20,033 nucleotides of DNA from a virus. A model generated the notes under the pieces. The model worked only from the letters and a program-made list of their open reading frames with translations. It ran no database searches and was not told the origin of the DNA. Both the position numbers and the translations under genes were made by a program. The stretch lies in the IMG/VR virus record IMGVR_UViG_3300042401_000222, positions 1 to 20,033 of that record; one strand, written 5' to 3'. This document shows positions 1-7,525 of the stretch, piece by piece (position 1 is the stretch's first letter; the number at the start of each line of letters is the position of its first letter).

Positions 1-135
1 TATTTGGAAACTTTTTTAGATGATGCTCTAGGTTTAAATGGTAATGATGCTGAACAAAAAGTAAAGCATTTATCAGGTAAAGGTCTTACAAAAGAAGTTT
101 TAGATTATTGGTTTGAAAAATTTAAAAAGAAATGA
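1..135 (+). CDS. 3' end of unknown phage gene (partial)
   Basis: Frame 1 is open from the window edge to a TGA at 133-135, giving 44 C-terminal residues with a lysine-rich end (WFEKFKKK). The ATGA at 132-135 overlaps the next start, the same coupling seen between several genes here, which supports this being a real coding end. No motif is recognised, and the start lies outside the window. Confidence 0.6.
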   Translation, partial: YLETFLDDALGLNGNDAEQKVKHLSGKGLTKEVLDYWFEKFKKK

Positions 136-368
136 AAGAAATAGAAACAGAAGTAAATGTATATGATGTACGTTTAGATGTACATGGGTATTACTCTCCA
201 CCAGAACCAATGGTTATGTATTATCCAGATGGATCTGGTTATCCAGGATGTTCTGCTGAGTTTGAAATATCATCAGTTAAGTTAGAAGGAATAGTTATCA
301 CTGATTTACTTAGTGATGATGTATACAATGAAATAATAGAGAAAGTAATAGAAAATATAAACAACTAA
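132..368 (+). CDS. unknown small phage protein, 78 aa
   Basis: This 78-aa protein has a central segment rich in Tyr, Pro and Gly (YYSPPEPMVMYYPDGSGYPG) followed by an alternating hydrophobic stretch, which suggests a small beta-rich fold. It has no signal peptide or membrane segment. The start overlaps the previous stop as ATGA, and the next gene begins 4 nt after its stop. It is the first complete gene in a run of small genes. The function is unknown; conserved-looking composition and tight packing support a real gene. Confidence 0.7.
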   Translation: MKEIETEVNVYDVRLDVHGYYSPPEPMVMYYPDGSGYPGCSAEFEISSVKLEGIVITDLLSDDVYNEIIEKVIENINN

Positions 369-372
369 ACTC

Positions 373-573
373 ATGATACCAAAAGCAGAAGAATTTTGGA
401 ATAAACAAAGTCCAATGATGAATATACCTAATGCAATGATTGAATTTACAAAACTTCACGTAGAAGGTGCTAAAGAACAATTTAAAATAGTATTCAGTGA
501 AATAGATGATCCTTATCCATTTGAGTACAATGATCCATTAGAAGATGTTTATCCTTTAACAAATATAAAATAG
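373..573 (+). CDS. unknown small phage protein, 66 aa
   Basis: A 66-aa protein whose C-terminal half is acidic and aromatic (FSEIDDPYPFEYNDPLEDVYP). Its start is 4 nt after the previous stop and it ends in TAG. No recognisable family, membrane segment or signal peptide is present. It is supported by co-directional packing and by Bacteroidota-phage codon use; the role is unknown. Confidence 0.6.
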   Translation: MIPKAEEFWNKQSPMMNIPNAMIEFTKLHVEGAKEQFKIVFSEIDDPYPFEYNDPLEDVYPLTNIK

Positions 574-578
574 AAACT

Positions 579-794
579 ATGCAAACAGCAGTAGAATGGT
601 TAGCAGAACAATTTGATAGTATTGTAGAATTGTATCCAAGTCAATTTGAAAAAATTAATAATGCTATTACACAAGCCAAAGAAATGGAAAAGCAACAAAT
701 TATTGAATTTGCAGATAAATATGATGCTTATGTAGTTCAAGGTGGTACTTTGACAGCAGAACGATACTGTAACAAAACATTTAAACAAAACTAA
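579..794 (+). CDS. small helical phage protein, 71 aa
   Basis: A 71-aa helical protein with an N-terminal TAVEWLAEQ segment and a central amphipathic helix (INNAITQAKEMEKQQIIEFADKY). From memory, short proteins of the type 'TAVEWLxEQ...AKEMEKQQI' recur in Bacteroidota phages, usually as hypothetical proteins. The C-terminus (YCNKTFKQN) also resembles theirs. It starts 5 nt after the previous TAG. The function is unknown. The opposite-strand frame over the same bases is a shadow. Confidence 0.75.
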   Translation: MQTAVEWLAEQFDSIVELYPSQFEKINNAITQAKEMEKQQIIEFADKYDAYVVQGGTLTAERYCNKTFKQN

Positions 795-796
795 TT

Positions 797-1030
797 ATGA
801 AGATTATTAATGGTAGATGGGTTGATGATAACAACAATCCTGTAGACAATTTTAATGTATCAGAGCTCTTAGAAATAGGAGACAATCTAAAGAAGATGTA
901 TGGAGAAGATATAACATATAGTAGAATCAATCTTGTTTCTGCTATTAAATCTCTTACACCGAAACAAGAAGATGATCTTGCTTATATATTAAGTCAAGAT
1001 GGATTAATGGCAAAACTAGCAGGATATTAG
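797..1030 (+). CDS. unknown phage protein, 77 aa
   Basis: A 77-aa protein beginning with a short beta-like stretch (MKIINGRWVDDNNNPV) followed by helices (SELLEIGDNLKKMYG and a region with a SLTPKQEDDLAYIL turn-helix). It starts 2 nt after the previous stop in the context TTATG and ends in TAG. No catalytic motif is visible. A small DNA- or protein-binding adaptor is possible but unproven. Confidence 0.7.
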   Translation: MKIINGRWVDDNNNPVDNFNVSELLEIGDNLKKMYGEDITYSRINLVSAIKSLTPKQEDDLAYILSQDGLMAKLAGY

Positions 1031-1032
1031 TT

Positions 1033-1449
1033 ATGGAAATAAGTAAAGAGTTCATTCCGTATGAACAAGCATTAGCTTTAAAAGAATTAGGATTTGATGA
1101 ACCTTGTTGTTGCTATTTTGGAGTTAAAAATAATAAATTATTTGAATGTAATTTTAGAGATAATGTAGCATTAGGTATTATTAAATCACCACTTTACCAA
1201 CAAGCATTTAGATGGATTAGAGAGAAGCATGATTTGGTTATAGAACAGTGTGTACCTTTTCAAAGACTTTATTCAACAGAAGATGACCATTTTGAAATAC
1301 TTGAATTTGGTTACAGAATTTATTCTTTTGACCAATATAGAGGAGGTTTAAGAGATAAAATTGAATGGGATGGTTATGGTAATTCTAATGAAGAAGAAGC
1401 AGAACTTGAATGTCTTAAAGAACTAATAGAAATAATTAAAACCCCTTAA
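1033..1449 (+). CDS. unknown Bacteroidota-phage protein, 138 aa
   Basis: A 138-aa protein opening with EFIPYEQALALKELGFDEPC, a pattern I recall from many uncharacterised Bacteroidota phage and prophage proteins, followed by an aromatic central part with the family-like QAFRWIREKHDL segment. The last 25 residues are acidic and helical (EEEAELECLKELIEIIK). Three adjacent cysteines at residues 25-27 are notable, but no zinc-site partner is obvious. It starts 2 nt after the previous stop. The function is unknown. Confidence 0.8.
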   Translation: MEISKEFIPYEQALALKELGFDEPCCCYFGVKNNKLFECNFRDNVALGIIKSPLYQQAFRWIREKHDLVIEQCVPFQRLYSTEDDHFEILEFGYRIYSFDQYRGGLRDKIEWDGYGNSNEEEAELECLKELIEIIKTP

Positions 1450-1453
1450 TAAC

Positions 1454-1747
1454 ATGGAAGAGATTTACATAGATGGTATACATGAGTATGACTATCTAAA
1501 AACAGAAACAAAGGATCAAACAATACACACATTGTATTACAGTGATCACCTTGAATGGAGCAGTAGTATTGTAGGAACAAAAGCTATTGAGTTAATTGAT
1601 ACTCATAATGATGTTGTTATAGAGAAAATAGATACTACTAAACCAATGAACTATCTACAAGTGGAACAGCTTCACATCATACTAAGACTATATAGTCAAG
1701 ATTGTACATATGAAATATCACCACAACCAATTAAAACAGGATTCTAA
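1454..1747 (+). CDS. unknown phage protein, 97 aa
   Basis: A 97-aa, mixed alpha/beta-looking protein with no membrane segment or recognisable motif. Its stop TAA (1745-1747) overlaps the next ATG as TAATG, indicating translational coupling with the acidic protein downstream. The function is unknown. Confidence 0.65.
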   Translation: MEEIYIDGIHEYDYLKTETKDQTIHTLYYSDHLEWSSSIVGTKAIELIDTHNDVVIEKIDTTKPMNYLQVEQLHIILRLYSQDCTYEISPQPIKTGF

Positions 1748-2196
1748 TGTGGTATACAGGAGAAATAGTATTAAAAAGTTACCTTCCTTTTACATTAGAG
1801 GAGGGTATGCTCTTTGTCAATAGAATATCTGTTGGCATAATGGAGCCATATGTAGAACTATGGGCACTAGAAGAAGTTCCTGAAGATGCTGATGCATTCA
1901 TGGCTACTAATGGTGCGCCTGTTGAACTATTCATCCTAGATGATGATGAAGAACTATTAGCAACTGAAGAAGAACTTGGTTGGTGGGATGAAGGACAACA
2001 TACAGATGAACTTAGAGAAATATCATTAGATGACATCAATTACTTATTAAGAGAATGTGATGGATATATAGATATAGAACTAAGTGAGAATGATGAAGAA
2101 CCAGGTCCTATATTATTTGAACATAGAGTAATATTAAGAGTTCCTGAATCAGATGATGATTGGGATGAAACATTAAACGATGGATTAGAAGAATAA
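1747..2196 (+). CDS. highly acidic unknown protein, 149 aa
   Basis: A 149-aa protein with about 44 Asp/Glu against about 6 Lys/Arg by hand count, so it is strongly negative along its whole length and not only at a tail. Acid clusters include DDDEE (near residues 65-69), EEE, and DDDWDE near the C-terminus. It starts in a TAATG overlap with the upstream gene. No family is recognised. Such composition is known in DNA-mimic proteins and in chaperone-like or SSB-tail-like binding proteins; which applies here is not determinable. The serine-rich opposite-strand frame is a shadow of the acidic codons. Confidence 0.75.
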   Translation: MWYTGEIVLKSYLPFTLEEGMLFVNRISVGIMEPYVELWALEEVPEDADAFMATNGAPVELFILDDDEELLATEEELGWWDEGQHTDELREISLDDINYLLRECDGYIDIELSENDEEPGPILFEHRVILRVPESDDDWDETLNDGLEE

Positions 2197-2201
2197 TAAA
2201 T

Positions 2202-2450
2202 ATGGAGTTAGTATCATCAGATAAGCATACCAAAGAAAGAAAGATAGCTGAAGCAATAGCCAACAAGCTAAAAACTACAGCTGCTACATTAGAATCAAAT
2301 GATCCAGCTCACAAGAATGGTGTTAAATACATGATATCAAGAAAGGTGTATGAGAACATTATACAAGTTGAGTTTGATACTAGAGAGTTATCACATAAGA
2401 ATAGAATGATTGTAAGAGAATTTATAAACCGTAAACTAAAACCAGTATGA
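2202..2450 (+). CDS. unknown basic protein, 82 aa
   Basis: An 82-aa lysine- and arginine-rich protein with an N-terminal helix (KERKIAEAIANKLKTTAATLES) and a C-terminal basic helix (NRMIVREFINRKLKP). It follows the very acidic 149-aa protein by 5 nt, which raises, without proof, a basic/acidic partner relationship. Its TGA at 2448-2450 overlaps the next ATG (ATGA). The function is unknown. Confidence 0.65.
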   Translation: MELVSSDKHTKERKIAEAIANKLKTTAATLESNDPAHKNGVKYMISRKVYENIIQVEFDTRELSHKNRMIVREFINRKLKPV

Positions 2451-2893
2451 AACATTACACACCGAAGCAAGTAAATGAGATTAAACAACAAATTAGAACA
2501 GGTAAACCTCTTCCTATTATAGCAGAAGATTTAGCTGTAGAATGGGAAAGACCATCATCAGGTATTTATAGCAAAGCTGTAGCATTAGCTAGAAACACTA
2601 GAAAGATTACTAACACTTGGAATGGACCAACTAAGAAAACAAAACTTAGACCAACTATTGTACAACAATCAATAGACTTTGATCTTCTGCCAGGTTCTCT
2701 ATTAGATGTAACTGATGATAAATCAAAATTTATATTAAAAGAGATATGTGAAGAGATTGTAGATAAGTCTGAGATTAAACAACAGCCTGCAGAAATAGGT
2801 ATTGAAGTTCCTCCAACTAATATATCATTCAATGGTATACCAAGTAGAGTGGTAATATATTCTGATCACGTAAGATATTATTATAATAACTAA
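2447..2893 (+). CDS. unknown protein with possible N-terminal HTH, 148 aa
   Basis: A 148-aa protein. Residues 5-45 (YTPKQVNEIKQQIRTGKPLPIIAEDLAVEW...) read like a helix-turn-helix of the type found in small phage regulators, and the segment around residue 50 is basic and could contact nucleic acid. The remainder (residues 60-148) is not recognised. It is the last gene before the polymerase promoter box, so it closes the small-gene cluster. A DNA-binding role is an inference from the N-terminus only. Confidence 0.65.
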   Translation: MKHYTPKQVNEIKQQIRTGKPLPIIAEDLAVEWERPSSGIYSKAVALARNTRKITNTWNGPTKKTKLRPTIVQQSIDFDLLPGSLLDVTDDKSKFILKEICEEIVDKSEIKQQPAEIGIEVPPTNISFNGIPSRVVIYSDHVRYYYNN

Positions 2894-2903
2894 TATTTTT
2901 TGT

Positions 2904-2911
2904 TATCTTTG
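2904..2911 (+). promoter_or_regulatory. Bacteroidota -7 promoter box (polymerase)
   Basis: TATCTTTG matches the Bacteroidota housekeeping -7 consensus TAnnTTTG exactly. It lies 22 nt before the polymerase ATG in the only sizeable gap (40 nt) of the first 5 kb. No TTTG -33 box is found at the usual spacing, so the upstream half is weak or phage-specific. Confidence 0.5.
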
Positions 2912-2933
2912 TAACCCTAAAAAAAATTAAATT

Positions 2934-4952
2934 ATGAATTATATAATATGTAAAAATAAAACACCATTTGAATCTATTGGAGATTATAATTACTGTACAC
3001 TAGAAGATATGGTATTACCTGAAACAATAGCTTGTGATTCAGAAACAACAGGGTTACAACCAAGAAATTGTGATATGTTTTGTTTTCAAATAGGAACAGG
3101 AGAAAATAATTACATAATTGTTATGTATAATGACAATTATGAGTTTGCTGATCTTGTTCCTTATATAAAAGATAAAACAATGATATTTCATAATGCTTTA
3201 TTTGATTTAGGATTTTGTTACAAGTATGGATTTTATCCTAAAAAGGTAAAAGATACAATGCTTGCTAGTAAAATTTTATATAATGGAGGTGTAGATGAAT
3301 ATTATCTACCTATAAGACATGATTTTGGTTCTGTTATGAAAAAAGAACTTGATATTTTATATGATAAAACAGATCAAAAAAACATTCATATTGTTAAACT
3401 TAGTCAACAAAGTACAATAGAATATTCCTTTAATGATGTTGATAGACTTATTGAGCTACATGATGCACTTATGTTAAAGATTGATAAAGGAGGCTTTACA
3501 GACACTTATAACTTACATTGCAGATATATTAAAGCTCTTGCTTATATTGAGCAATGTGGGCTTCCTATTAGCTCTAAAGCATGGAATAATAAAATGCTTG
3601 TTGATGTAGAAAATACAATTAAATGGAAAGAAGTTATTGAAGATTATATATTTGACCATCTTAAACAGTTTGCAAATAGTCAAATAGATATGTTTGATAC
3701 AAAAAAAAGAATACATATATCAATAGGTTCTCCATTACAAATGATTAAAGTGTTTAATGCTCTTGGTATAGAAACTAAAGATAAAGATGGTAAGAATAGT
3801 ATTGGTGAAAACATTATAAGTAAATCTAAACACAAATTTGTTAAAATGTGGCTTAGTTTTCAAGAAGCTAATCATAGAGTGACAACTTTTGGAAATAGTA
3901 TATATAAACAAATTGAAAATGAACGTATATATACTAATTTTAATCCAATGGTTGATACAGCTAGATTATCTACAAGAAAAGGCAATATAAATTTTTTAAA
4001 TTTTCCTTCTGATTCTATTACTAGAAAGTGTTTTAAAGCTAATAAAGGTAATGTAATTATTGTTTGTGATTATAGTGGTCAAGAAACTGTTGTTGCTGCA
4101 GATCTATCAGGAGATGCAGCAATGACTGCTTCTGTAGTTAATGGGGATGATTTACATTGTGCTTTTGCTAGAATATTATTTCCAGAGTTAAAAGAACTTG
4201 ATGATGAAACAATAATTAAAGAACATAAAGCTAAAAGACAATCAGCTAAAAGTCCTAGGTTTGCATTTCAATACGGAGGTTCAGCATATACTATCCATCA
4301 AAATGAAGGAATACCTCTAGAAAAAGCATATAAAATTGAAAATGCTTTTAAAGAACTTCATGAAGGATTGTATACATGGGGAGATGAAGTGTTTAAAGAA
4401 TCTATTAAACAAGGATATATTGAATCTGCAGATGGATGGAAACTTGTTCTTCCTAAATTTGATAAATTTAAAGAATACAAAGAGAAAGTAGAATCTATTA
4501 CAAAGGAACAATGGACAATGTATAAACAAGGCAAATTAGATTATAAAAAAAAGTTTGATGAAAAAGAAAAAGGAATAGATTATAATTATATTTATCCTAA
4601 AGCTGTAGATTTTTATAAATCTAAGAAAACAGAAGTATCACAATTTTTTAAACTTAAATCTGAATATCAACGTTTATGCTTAAACAATCCTGTTCAAACT
4701 CGTTCTGCACATCAATTGAAGCTATCTACTAGCATATTGTTTGATTGGATTGTAGCAAATAATTATCTTGGTAAAATAAAAATAGTTAATACAGTGCATG
4801 ATGAAATTATTGTTGAATGTGTTGAAGAACTAAAAAATATTGCTAAACAAGCTGTAGAAAATTCTATGCTTGAAGGGGGAAACTATTATTTAACTAACTT
4901 AAAAATTAAAGCTGATGCAAACATTGGGGAATCTTGGGGCGAAGCCAAGTAA
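2934..4952 (+). CDS. family A DNA polymerase with 3'-5' exonuclease
   Basis: Replicative DNA polymerase of 672 aa. The N-terminal DnaQ-like proofreading exonuclease shows ExoI (D35, E37 in ACDSETTG), ExoII (D91 in FHNALFDLGF) and ExoIII YxxxD (Y164, D168). The polymerase domain has motif A D379 (CDYSGQE, versus the usual DYSQIE), motif B with R435, K439, F443 and Y447-G448 in the exact spacing of the family O-helix, and motif C H622-D623-E624. Phe at 443 corresponds to the residue that governs dideoxynucleotide discrimination in Pol I enzymes. There is no 5'-nuclease domain. The length and the exo-pol fusion fit phage PolA enzymes, including those of some crAss-like phages. It has its own -7 box and an A-rich leader. 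The C-terminal end overlaps the next reading frame. Confidence 0.97.
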   Translation: MNYIICKNKTPFESIGDYNYCTLEDMVLPETIACDSETTGLQPRNCDMFCFQIGTGENNYIIVMYNDNYEFADLVPYIKDKTMIFHNALFDLGFCYKYGFYPKKVKDTMLASKILYNGGVDEYYLPIRHDFGSVMKKELDILYDKTDQKNIHIVKLSQQSTIEYSFNDVDRLIELHDALMLKIDKGGFTDTYNLHCRYIKALAYIEQCGLPISSKAWNNKMLVDVENTIKWKEVIEDYIFDHLKQFANSQIDMFDTKKRIHISIGSPLQMIKVFNALGIETKDKDGKNSIGENIISKSKHKFVKMWLSFQEANHRVTTFGNSIYKQIENERIYTNFNPMVDTARLSTRKGNINFLNFPSDSITRKCFKANKGNVIIVCDYSGQETVVAADLSGDAAMTASVVNGDDLHCAFARILFPELKELDDETIIKEHKAKRQSAKSPRFAFQYGGSAYTIHQNEGIPLEKAYKIENAFKELHEGLYTWGDEVFKESIKQGYIESADGWKLVLPKFDKFKEYKEKVESITKEQWTMYKQGKLDYKKKFDEKEKGIDYNYIYPKAVDFYKSKKTEVSQFFKLKSEYQRLCLNNPVQTRSAHQLKLSTSILFDWIVANNYLGKIKIVNTVHDEIIVECVEELKNIAKQAVENSMLEGGNYYLTNLKIKADANIGESWGEAK

Positions 4953-5202
4953 AATAAATCGCACAAACATTACCGAACATCTAATAGAATACCAATTAAA
5001 AATGATTGGTAAGACTATTGATGAGATTAAAGAAGATGAGTTGTGGTATAGTAATAATACTATGACAGAAGAACAACATGAGGAATTCAAGCATTATGCT
5101 ATTCCATTACTAAAGAAAATATTTAAGTTTAACAAAGGAAAAGCTGAGTCAACCTTCGGATGGTTTGACCTACAGTTTGGATTAAAAATCATTAACAATT
5201 AA
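4915..5202 (+). CDS. unknown conserved-looking phage protein, start uncertain
   Basis: The frame is open to 5202 and encodes ITEHLIEYQLKMIGKTIDEI...ESTFGWFDLQFGLKI, a pattern I recall next to polymerase genes in Bacteroidota phages. The most upstream ATG (4915) lies 38 nt inside the polymerase gene, and its first 12 or so residues (MQTLGNLGAKPS) look like a frame shadow of the polymerase end. The similarity-like part begins around residue 15 (NRTNITEH). The next ATG is at 5002 (MIGKTIDEI), which would remove that part. A non-ATG start (an ATA lies just before the NRT codons) is possible. No catalytic motif is seen. Confidence 0.7.
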   Translation: MQTLGNLGAKPSKINRTNITEHLIEYQLKMIGKTIDEIKEDELWYSNNTMTEEQHEEFKHYAIPLLKKIFKFNKGKAESTFGWFDLQFGLKIINN

Positions 5203-5213
5203 AGAAAGAAAAC

Positions 5214-5477
5214 ATGGAAACAAATTCAATTATTATTATTACAGGAGTGGTTGCTGTTGCTACAGCAATAATTTTAAGTCTATTCAAATCATCTAGAGAC
5301 TTAACAGTTACAATTAAAATGGAGAATGATGATGATTATCCAATCAAGAATGATGATGTAGTAGAGCTAGAAGTTAAGCCAAAGAGAAAATACACAAAAA
5401 GAGCTCCTAAGTTAACTGTTGTAAAATCTGCACCAGTTGCTAAGAAGCAAGTTGGAAGACCTAGAAAAGCTAAATAA
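5214..5477 (+). CDS. membrane-anchored basic protein with AT-hook-like tail
   Basis: An 87-aa protein. Residues 6-24 form one hydrophobic transmembrane segment (IIIITGVVAVATAIILSLF). Then comes a short acidic linker (ENDDDYPIKNDD), then a strongly basic tail (KPKRKYTKRAPK...) ending in GRPRKAK. GRPRK resembles the GRP core of an AT-hook minor-groove binder, and the genome is A/T-rich. With about five short polar residues before the helix and the positive charge after it, the basic tail is predicted to be cytoplasmic. An attractive but unproven role is tethering phage DNA or RNA to the inner membrane. It sits between the polymerase and helicase genes. Confidence 0.75.
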   Translation: METNSIIIITGVVAVATAIILSLFKSSRDLTVTIKMENDDDYPIKNDDVVELEVKPKRKYTKRAPKLTVVKSAPVAKKQVGRPRKAK

Positions 5478-5479
5478 TT

Positions 5480-5689
5480 ATGGACTGGCTGTTACAAGAT
5501 TGGGAATACACCAATGATGAAATCTATGCTGTTGAGAGACAAAAAGAGATTGAAGCAGCATGGCATAAATGGGAAGATGAACAGGAGAATAAGAAAAGAA
5601 AACCTGCAGTAATTAAAATAGTAAAACATGAAATTAACAATAAGCCCTCAACAATACGAGGAGCTCATCAAAAGAGGTCACAACCTTGA
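5480..5689 (+). CDS. unknown charged protein, 69 aa
   Basis: A 69-aa protein with a tryptophan-rich N-terminus (MDWLLQDWEYTNDEIYAVERQKEIEAAWHKWEDEQE, residues 1-36) predicted to be a long charged helix, and a basic C-terminus. It starts 2 nt after the previous stop. The last 62 nt overlap the next gene in another frame, so the final 20 residues may be constrained by that gene. The function is unknown. The Trp- and Glu-rich helix is the credible part. Confidence 0.6.
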   Translation: MDWLLQDWEYTNDEIYAVERQKEIEAAWHKWEDEQENKKRKPAVIKIVKHEINNKPSTIRGAHQKRSQP

Positions 5690-6257
5690 TGTTATATTTC
5701 TACTGAAGCTGATAGACGAACAATATGATGTCTCTCCTCTATGTGAGGGGAGTATGAAGATTGCTTCTGTCTATCAGTCTTTAATAAGAAAAGCATTGAT
5801 AACAAAAGATGATGAGAAACTCACAGTGCTAGGTAGAGATTTGTTGGTGTTTATGGACACTAAGATGAACACTAAGATTGTAAGAAGAAGACCTGCCACA
5901 ACAGATTTTGAAGAGTGGTGGAAGACTTACCCAGGTACAGATTCATTTGAACACAAGGGTAAGACATTCAAGGGCACTAGAGCACTTAGATTACATAAAG
6001 ATGATTGTAGATTGAAATTTGACAAAATACTCTTAGAAGGAGAATATACAGCTGAACAACTTATAGCTGCTCTCAACTTCGAGGTGAATCAAAAGAAAGA
6101 AACATCCATTACAGAGAATGCTAATAGACTTAAGTTTATGCAAGGCTCTTCTGTATATCTAAATCAAAGAGCATTTGAGCCTTTCATTGAACTAATTAAA
6201 GATGGTGGAACAATCACTGAAGCTAAACTAAAACCAACAGGAGGTACAGATATCTAA
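5628..6257 (+). CDS. winged-helix-like protein before DnaB helicase (possible replication/loader protein)
   Basis: A 209-aa protein. Residues 8-78 read like a winged helix (EELIKRGHNLDVIFLLKLI, SLIRKALITKDD, EKLTVLGRDLLVFMD: helix, recognition helix and beta-wing). A second part (95-200) begins DFEEWWKTYPGTDSF and contains a helical region ending VYLNQRAFEPFIELI, reminiscent of DnaD/replication-initiator C-terminal helical domains and of Bacteroidota phage proteins I recall upstream of DnaB helicases. Position two genes before the helicase suggests a helicase loader or initiator, by inference only. ATG 5628 is preferred because the winged helix starts right there; its stop overlaps the next ATG (TAATG). 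Confidence 0.75.
   Translation: MKLTISPQQYEELIKRGHNLDVIFLLKLIDEQYDVSPLCEGSMKIASVYQSLIRKALITKDDEKLTVLGRDLLVFMDTKMNTKIVRRRPATTDFEEWWKTYPGTDSFEHKGKTFKGTRALRLHKDDCRLKFDKILLEGEYTAEQLIAALNFEVNQKKETSITENANRLKFMQGSSVYLNQRAFEPFIELIKDGGTITEAKLKPTGGTDI
5732..5752 (+). other. GC-rich intragenic hairpin
   Basis: CTCTCCTC (5732-5739) pairs with GAGGGGAG (5745-5752): 8 bp with one G-U pair and a 5-nt loop, inside the winged-helix-like gene. It shares the CCTC/GAGG core with hairpins at 11720, 15285 and 19133. Confidence 0.35.
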
Positions 6258-6448
6258 TGACACCAAAAGAAAAAGCAGAAGAATTAGTAGGTAAATTTAT
6301 AAATCACACTCACGAATCTTGTAAATTAGAAGCTAAACAATGTGCATTAATAGCAGTTGATGAAATGATTGAAGAATCAATATGATATTTATCAATTGAT
6401 AGAAATAAATATTGGAAAGAAGTTAAACAAGAAATAGAGCTATTATGA
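6257..6448 (+). pseudogene. small phage protein interrupted by in-frame TGA
   Basis: Starting in a TAATG overlap, the frame encodes MTPKEKAEELVGKFIN...AKQCALIAVDEMIEESI, then TGA at 6383-6385, then continues in the same frame with YLSIDRNKYWKEVKQEIELL and a TGA at 6446-6448 overlapping the helicase ATG as ATGA. Both halves resemble the two ends of a small family I recall from Bacteroidota phages (start MTPKEKA, middle KQCALIAVDE, end YWxEVKQEI). The simplest reading is one 63-codon gene with a nonsense change. Alternatives are a 42-aa truncated product, UGA readthrough, or a sequencing error. The function of the family is unknown. Confidence 0.65.
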
Positions 6449-7509
6449 GTTTTAAACTATTAAATGCAGAAGTTGAGAAAGGAATGAATGATCTCAACAA
6501 AGGAATCCCTATGGGATTTGATCGCTTGACTAGATATGTAGGTATTCGTAAGAGTATGTATTATCTTGTAGGTGGTCTAACTGGTAGTGGTAAGACTTCT
6601 TTCATTGATGATGCATTTGTTCTTAATCCTGTTGATTGGGCTATGTCTAAAGAAGGAATTGCTTCAGGTATCAAGGTGAAGGTATGGTATAGGTCCATGG
6701 AGAGAAGTAGAACTTATAAGATTGCCAAATGGGTATCTCGTAAAATATTTCTAGACCAGGGAATCATTATTCCTGTAGGTAAGCTTCTTGGTTGGACTGA
6801 GAAGCTGACTAAAGATGAACATGATCTGTTCTTACATTACAAAGATTATGTAGATAAGCTGTGTGAAATTGTTACTATCATTGATGGACCAGAAAATCCT
6901 GTAGGTATAGCAAAAGAACTAAAAACTTATGCTGAAGAGAATGGATCTATAGAACAAATGGACCAATGGAATAAAATATATATTCCTAATGACCCAAGTC
7001 AAATCACTATGGTGGTTATAGATCACATTGGTTTGCTTAAGCTAACTAAAGATCAACCTACGAAGAAACAAGCTATTGATAAGATGTCTGATGAACTCAG
7101 ATATGCTAGAGATTTCTATGGATATTCACCAGTGGTGGTTAGTCAGTTCAATCGTGACATTTCTAATCCTTCTAGGATAAAGAATGGTGATGTAGAACCT
7201 CAACTAGAGGATTTTGCAGACAGCTCAGCAACACAGAATGATGCAGATGTTGTCATGGCATTATTTGATCCTATGAGATACAAGGTTGCAGACCCTAGTG
7301 GTTATGACTTAGATAAACTAAAAGATCAACATGGAGCTAAATATTTCAGAAGCTTGAGACTTATCAAGAATAGCTATGGAGAAGATGATGTACGCATTGG
7401 TTTAGGTTTCCTAGGCCAGATTGGAATGTTCAAGGAATTAAATAGGAAAAAAGATATGACTGATGCAGATTATGAATCAGTTGTTAATAAAACTTGGTTT
7501 CTTAGATAA
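6445..7509 (+). CDS. DnaB-like replicative helicase (SF4)
   Basis: A 354-aa RecA-fold helicase expected to unwind DNA ahead of the phage polymerase as a hexamer. Walker A is GLTGSGKT (residues 44-51, K50). The DnaB H1a-type motif is YRSMER with E86 as probable catalytic glutamate. Walker B is VVIDHIGLL (D193). The sensor glutamine is Q234 (VVVSQFNR). A DnaB H3/H4 region follows (SSATQNDADVV, then LIKNSYGEDDVRI at about 306-318). There is no N-terminal primase-interaction domain, so it is shorter than bacterial DnaB, as in many phages. The last 29 codons before its stop (7420-7506) occur again, diverged, at 8471-8557, so its present 3' end probably arrived with the homing-endonuclease insertion. 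Confidence 0.93.
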   Translation: MSFKLLNAEVEKGMNDLNKGIPMGFDRLTRYVGIRKSMYYLVGGLTGSGKTSFIDDAFVLNPVDWAMSKEGIASGIKVKVWYRSMERSRTYKIAKWVSRKIFLDQGIIIPVGKLLGWTEKLTKDEHDLFLHYKDYVDKLCEIVTIIDGPENPVGIAKELKTYAEENGSIEQMDQWNKIYIPNDPSQITMVVIDHIGLLKLTKDQPTKKQAIDKMSDELRYARDFYGYSPVVVSQFNRDISNPSRIKNGDVEPQLEDFADSSATQNDADVVMALFDPMRYKVADPSGYDLDKLKDQHGAKYFRSLRLIKNSYGEDDVRIGLGFLGQIGMFKELNRKKDMTDADYESVVNKTWFLR

Positions 7510-7525
7510 AATTTATTGAATAATA

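Noticed and set aside
1779-2039. Serine-rich open frame on the minus strand opposite the acidic gene
   Set aside because: It is the mirror of GAA/GAT-rich codons in the real + strand gene; all credible genes are on the + strand.
6383-6385. Genome-wide TGA-to-Trp recoding as in some crAss-like phages
   Set aside because: TGA ends several genes at ATGA overlaps and Trp is encoded by TGG throughout, so the single in-frame TGA is treated as a local event.
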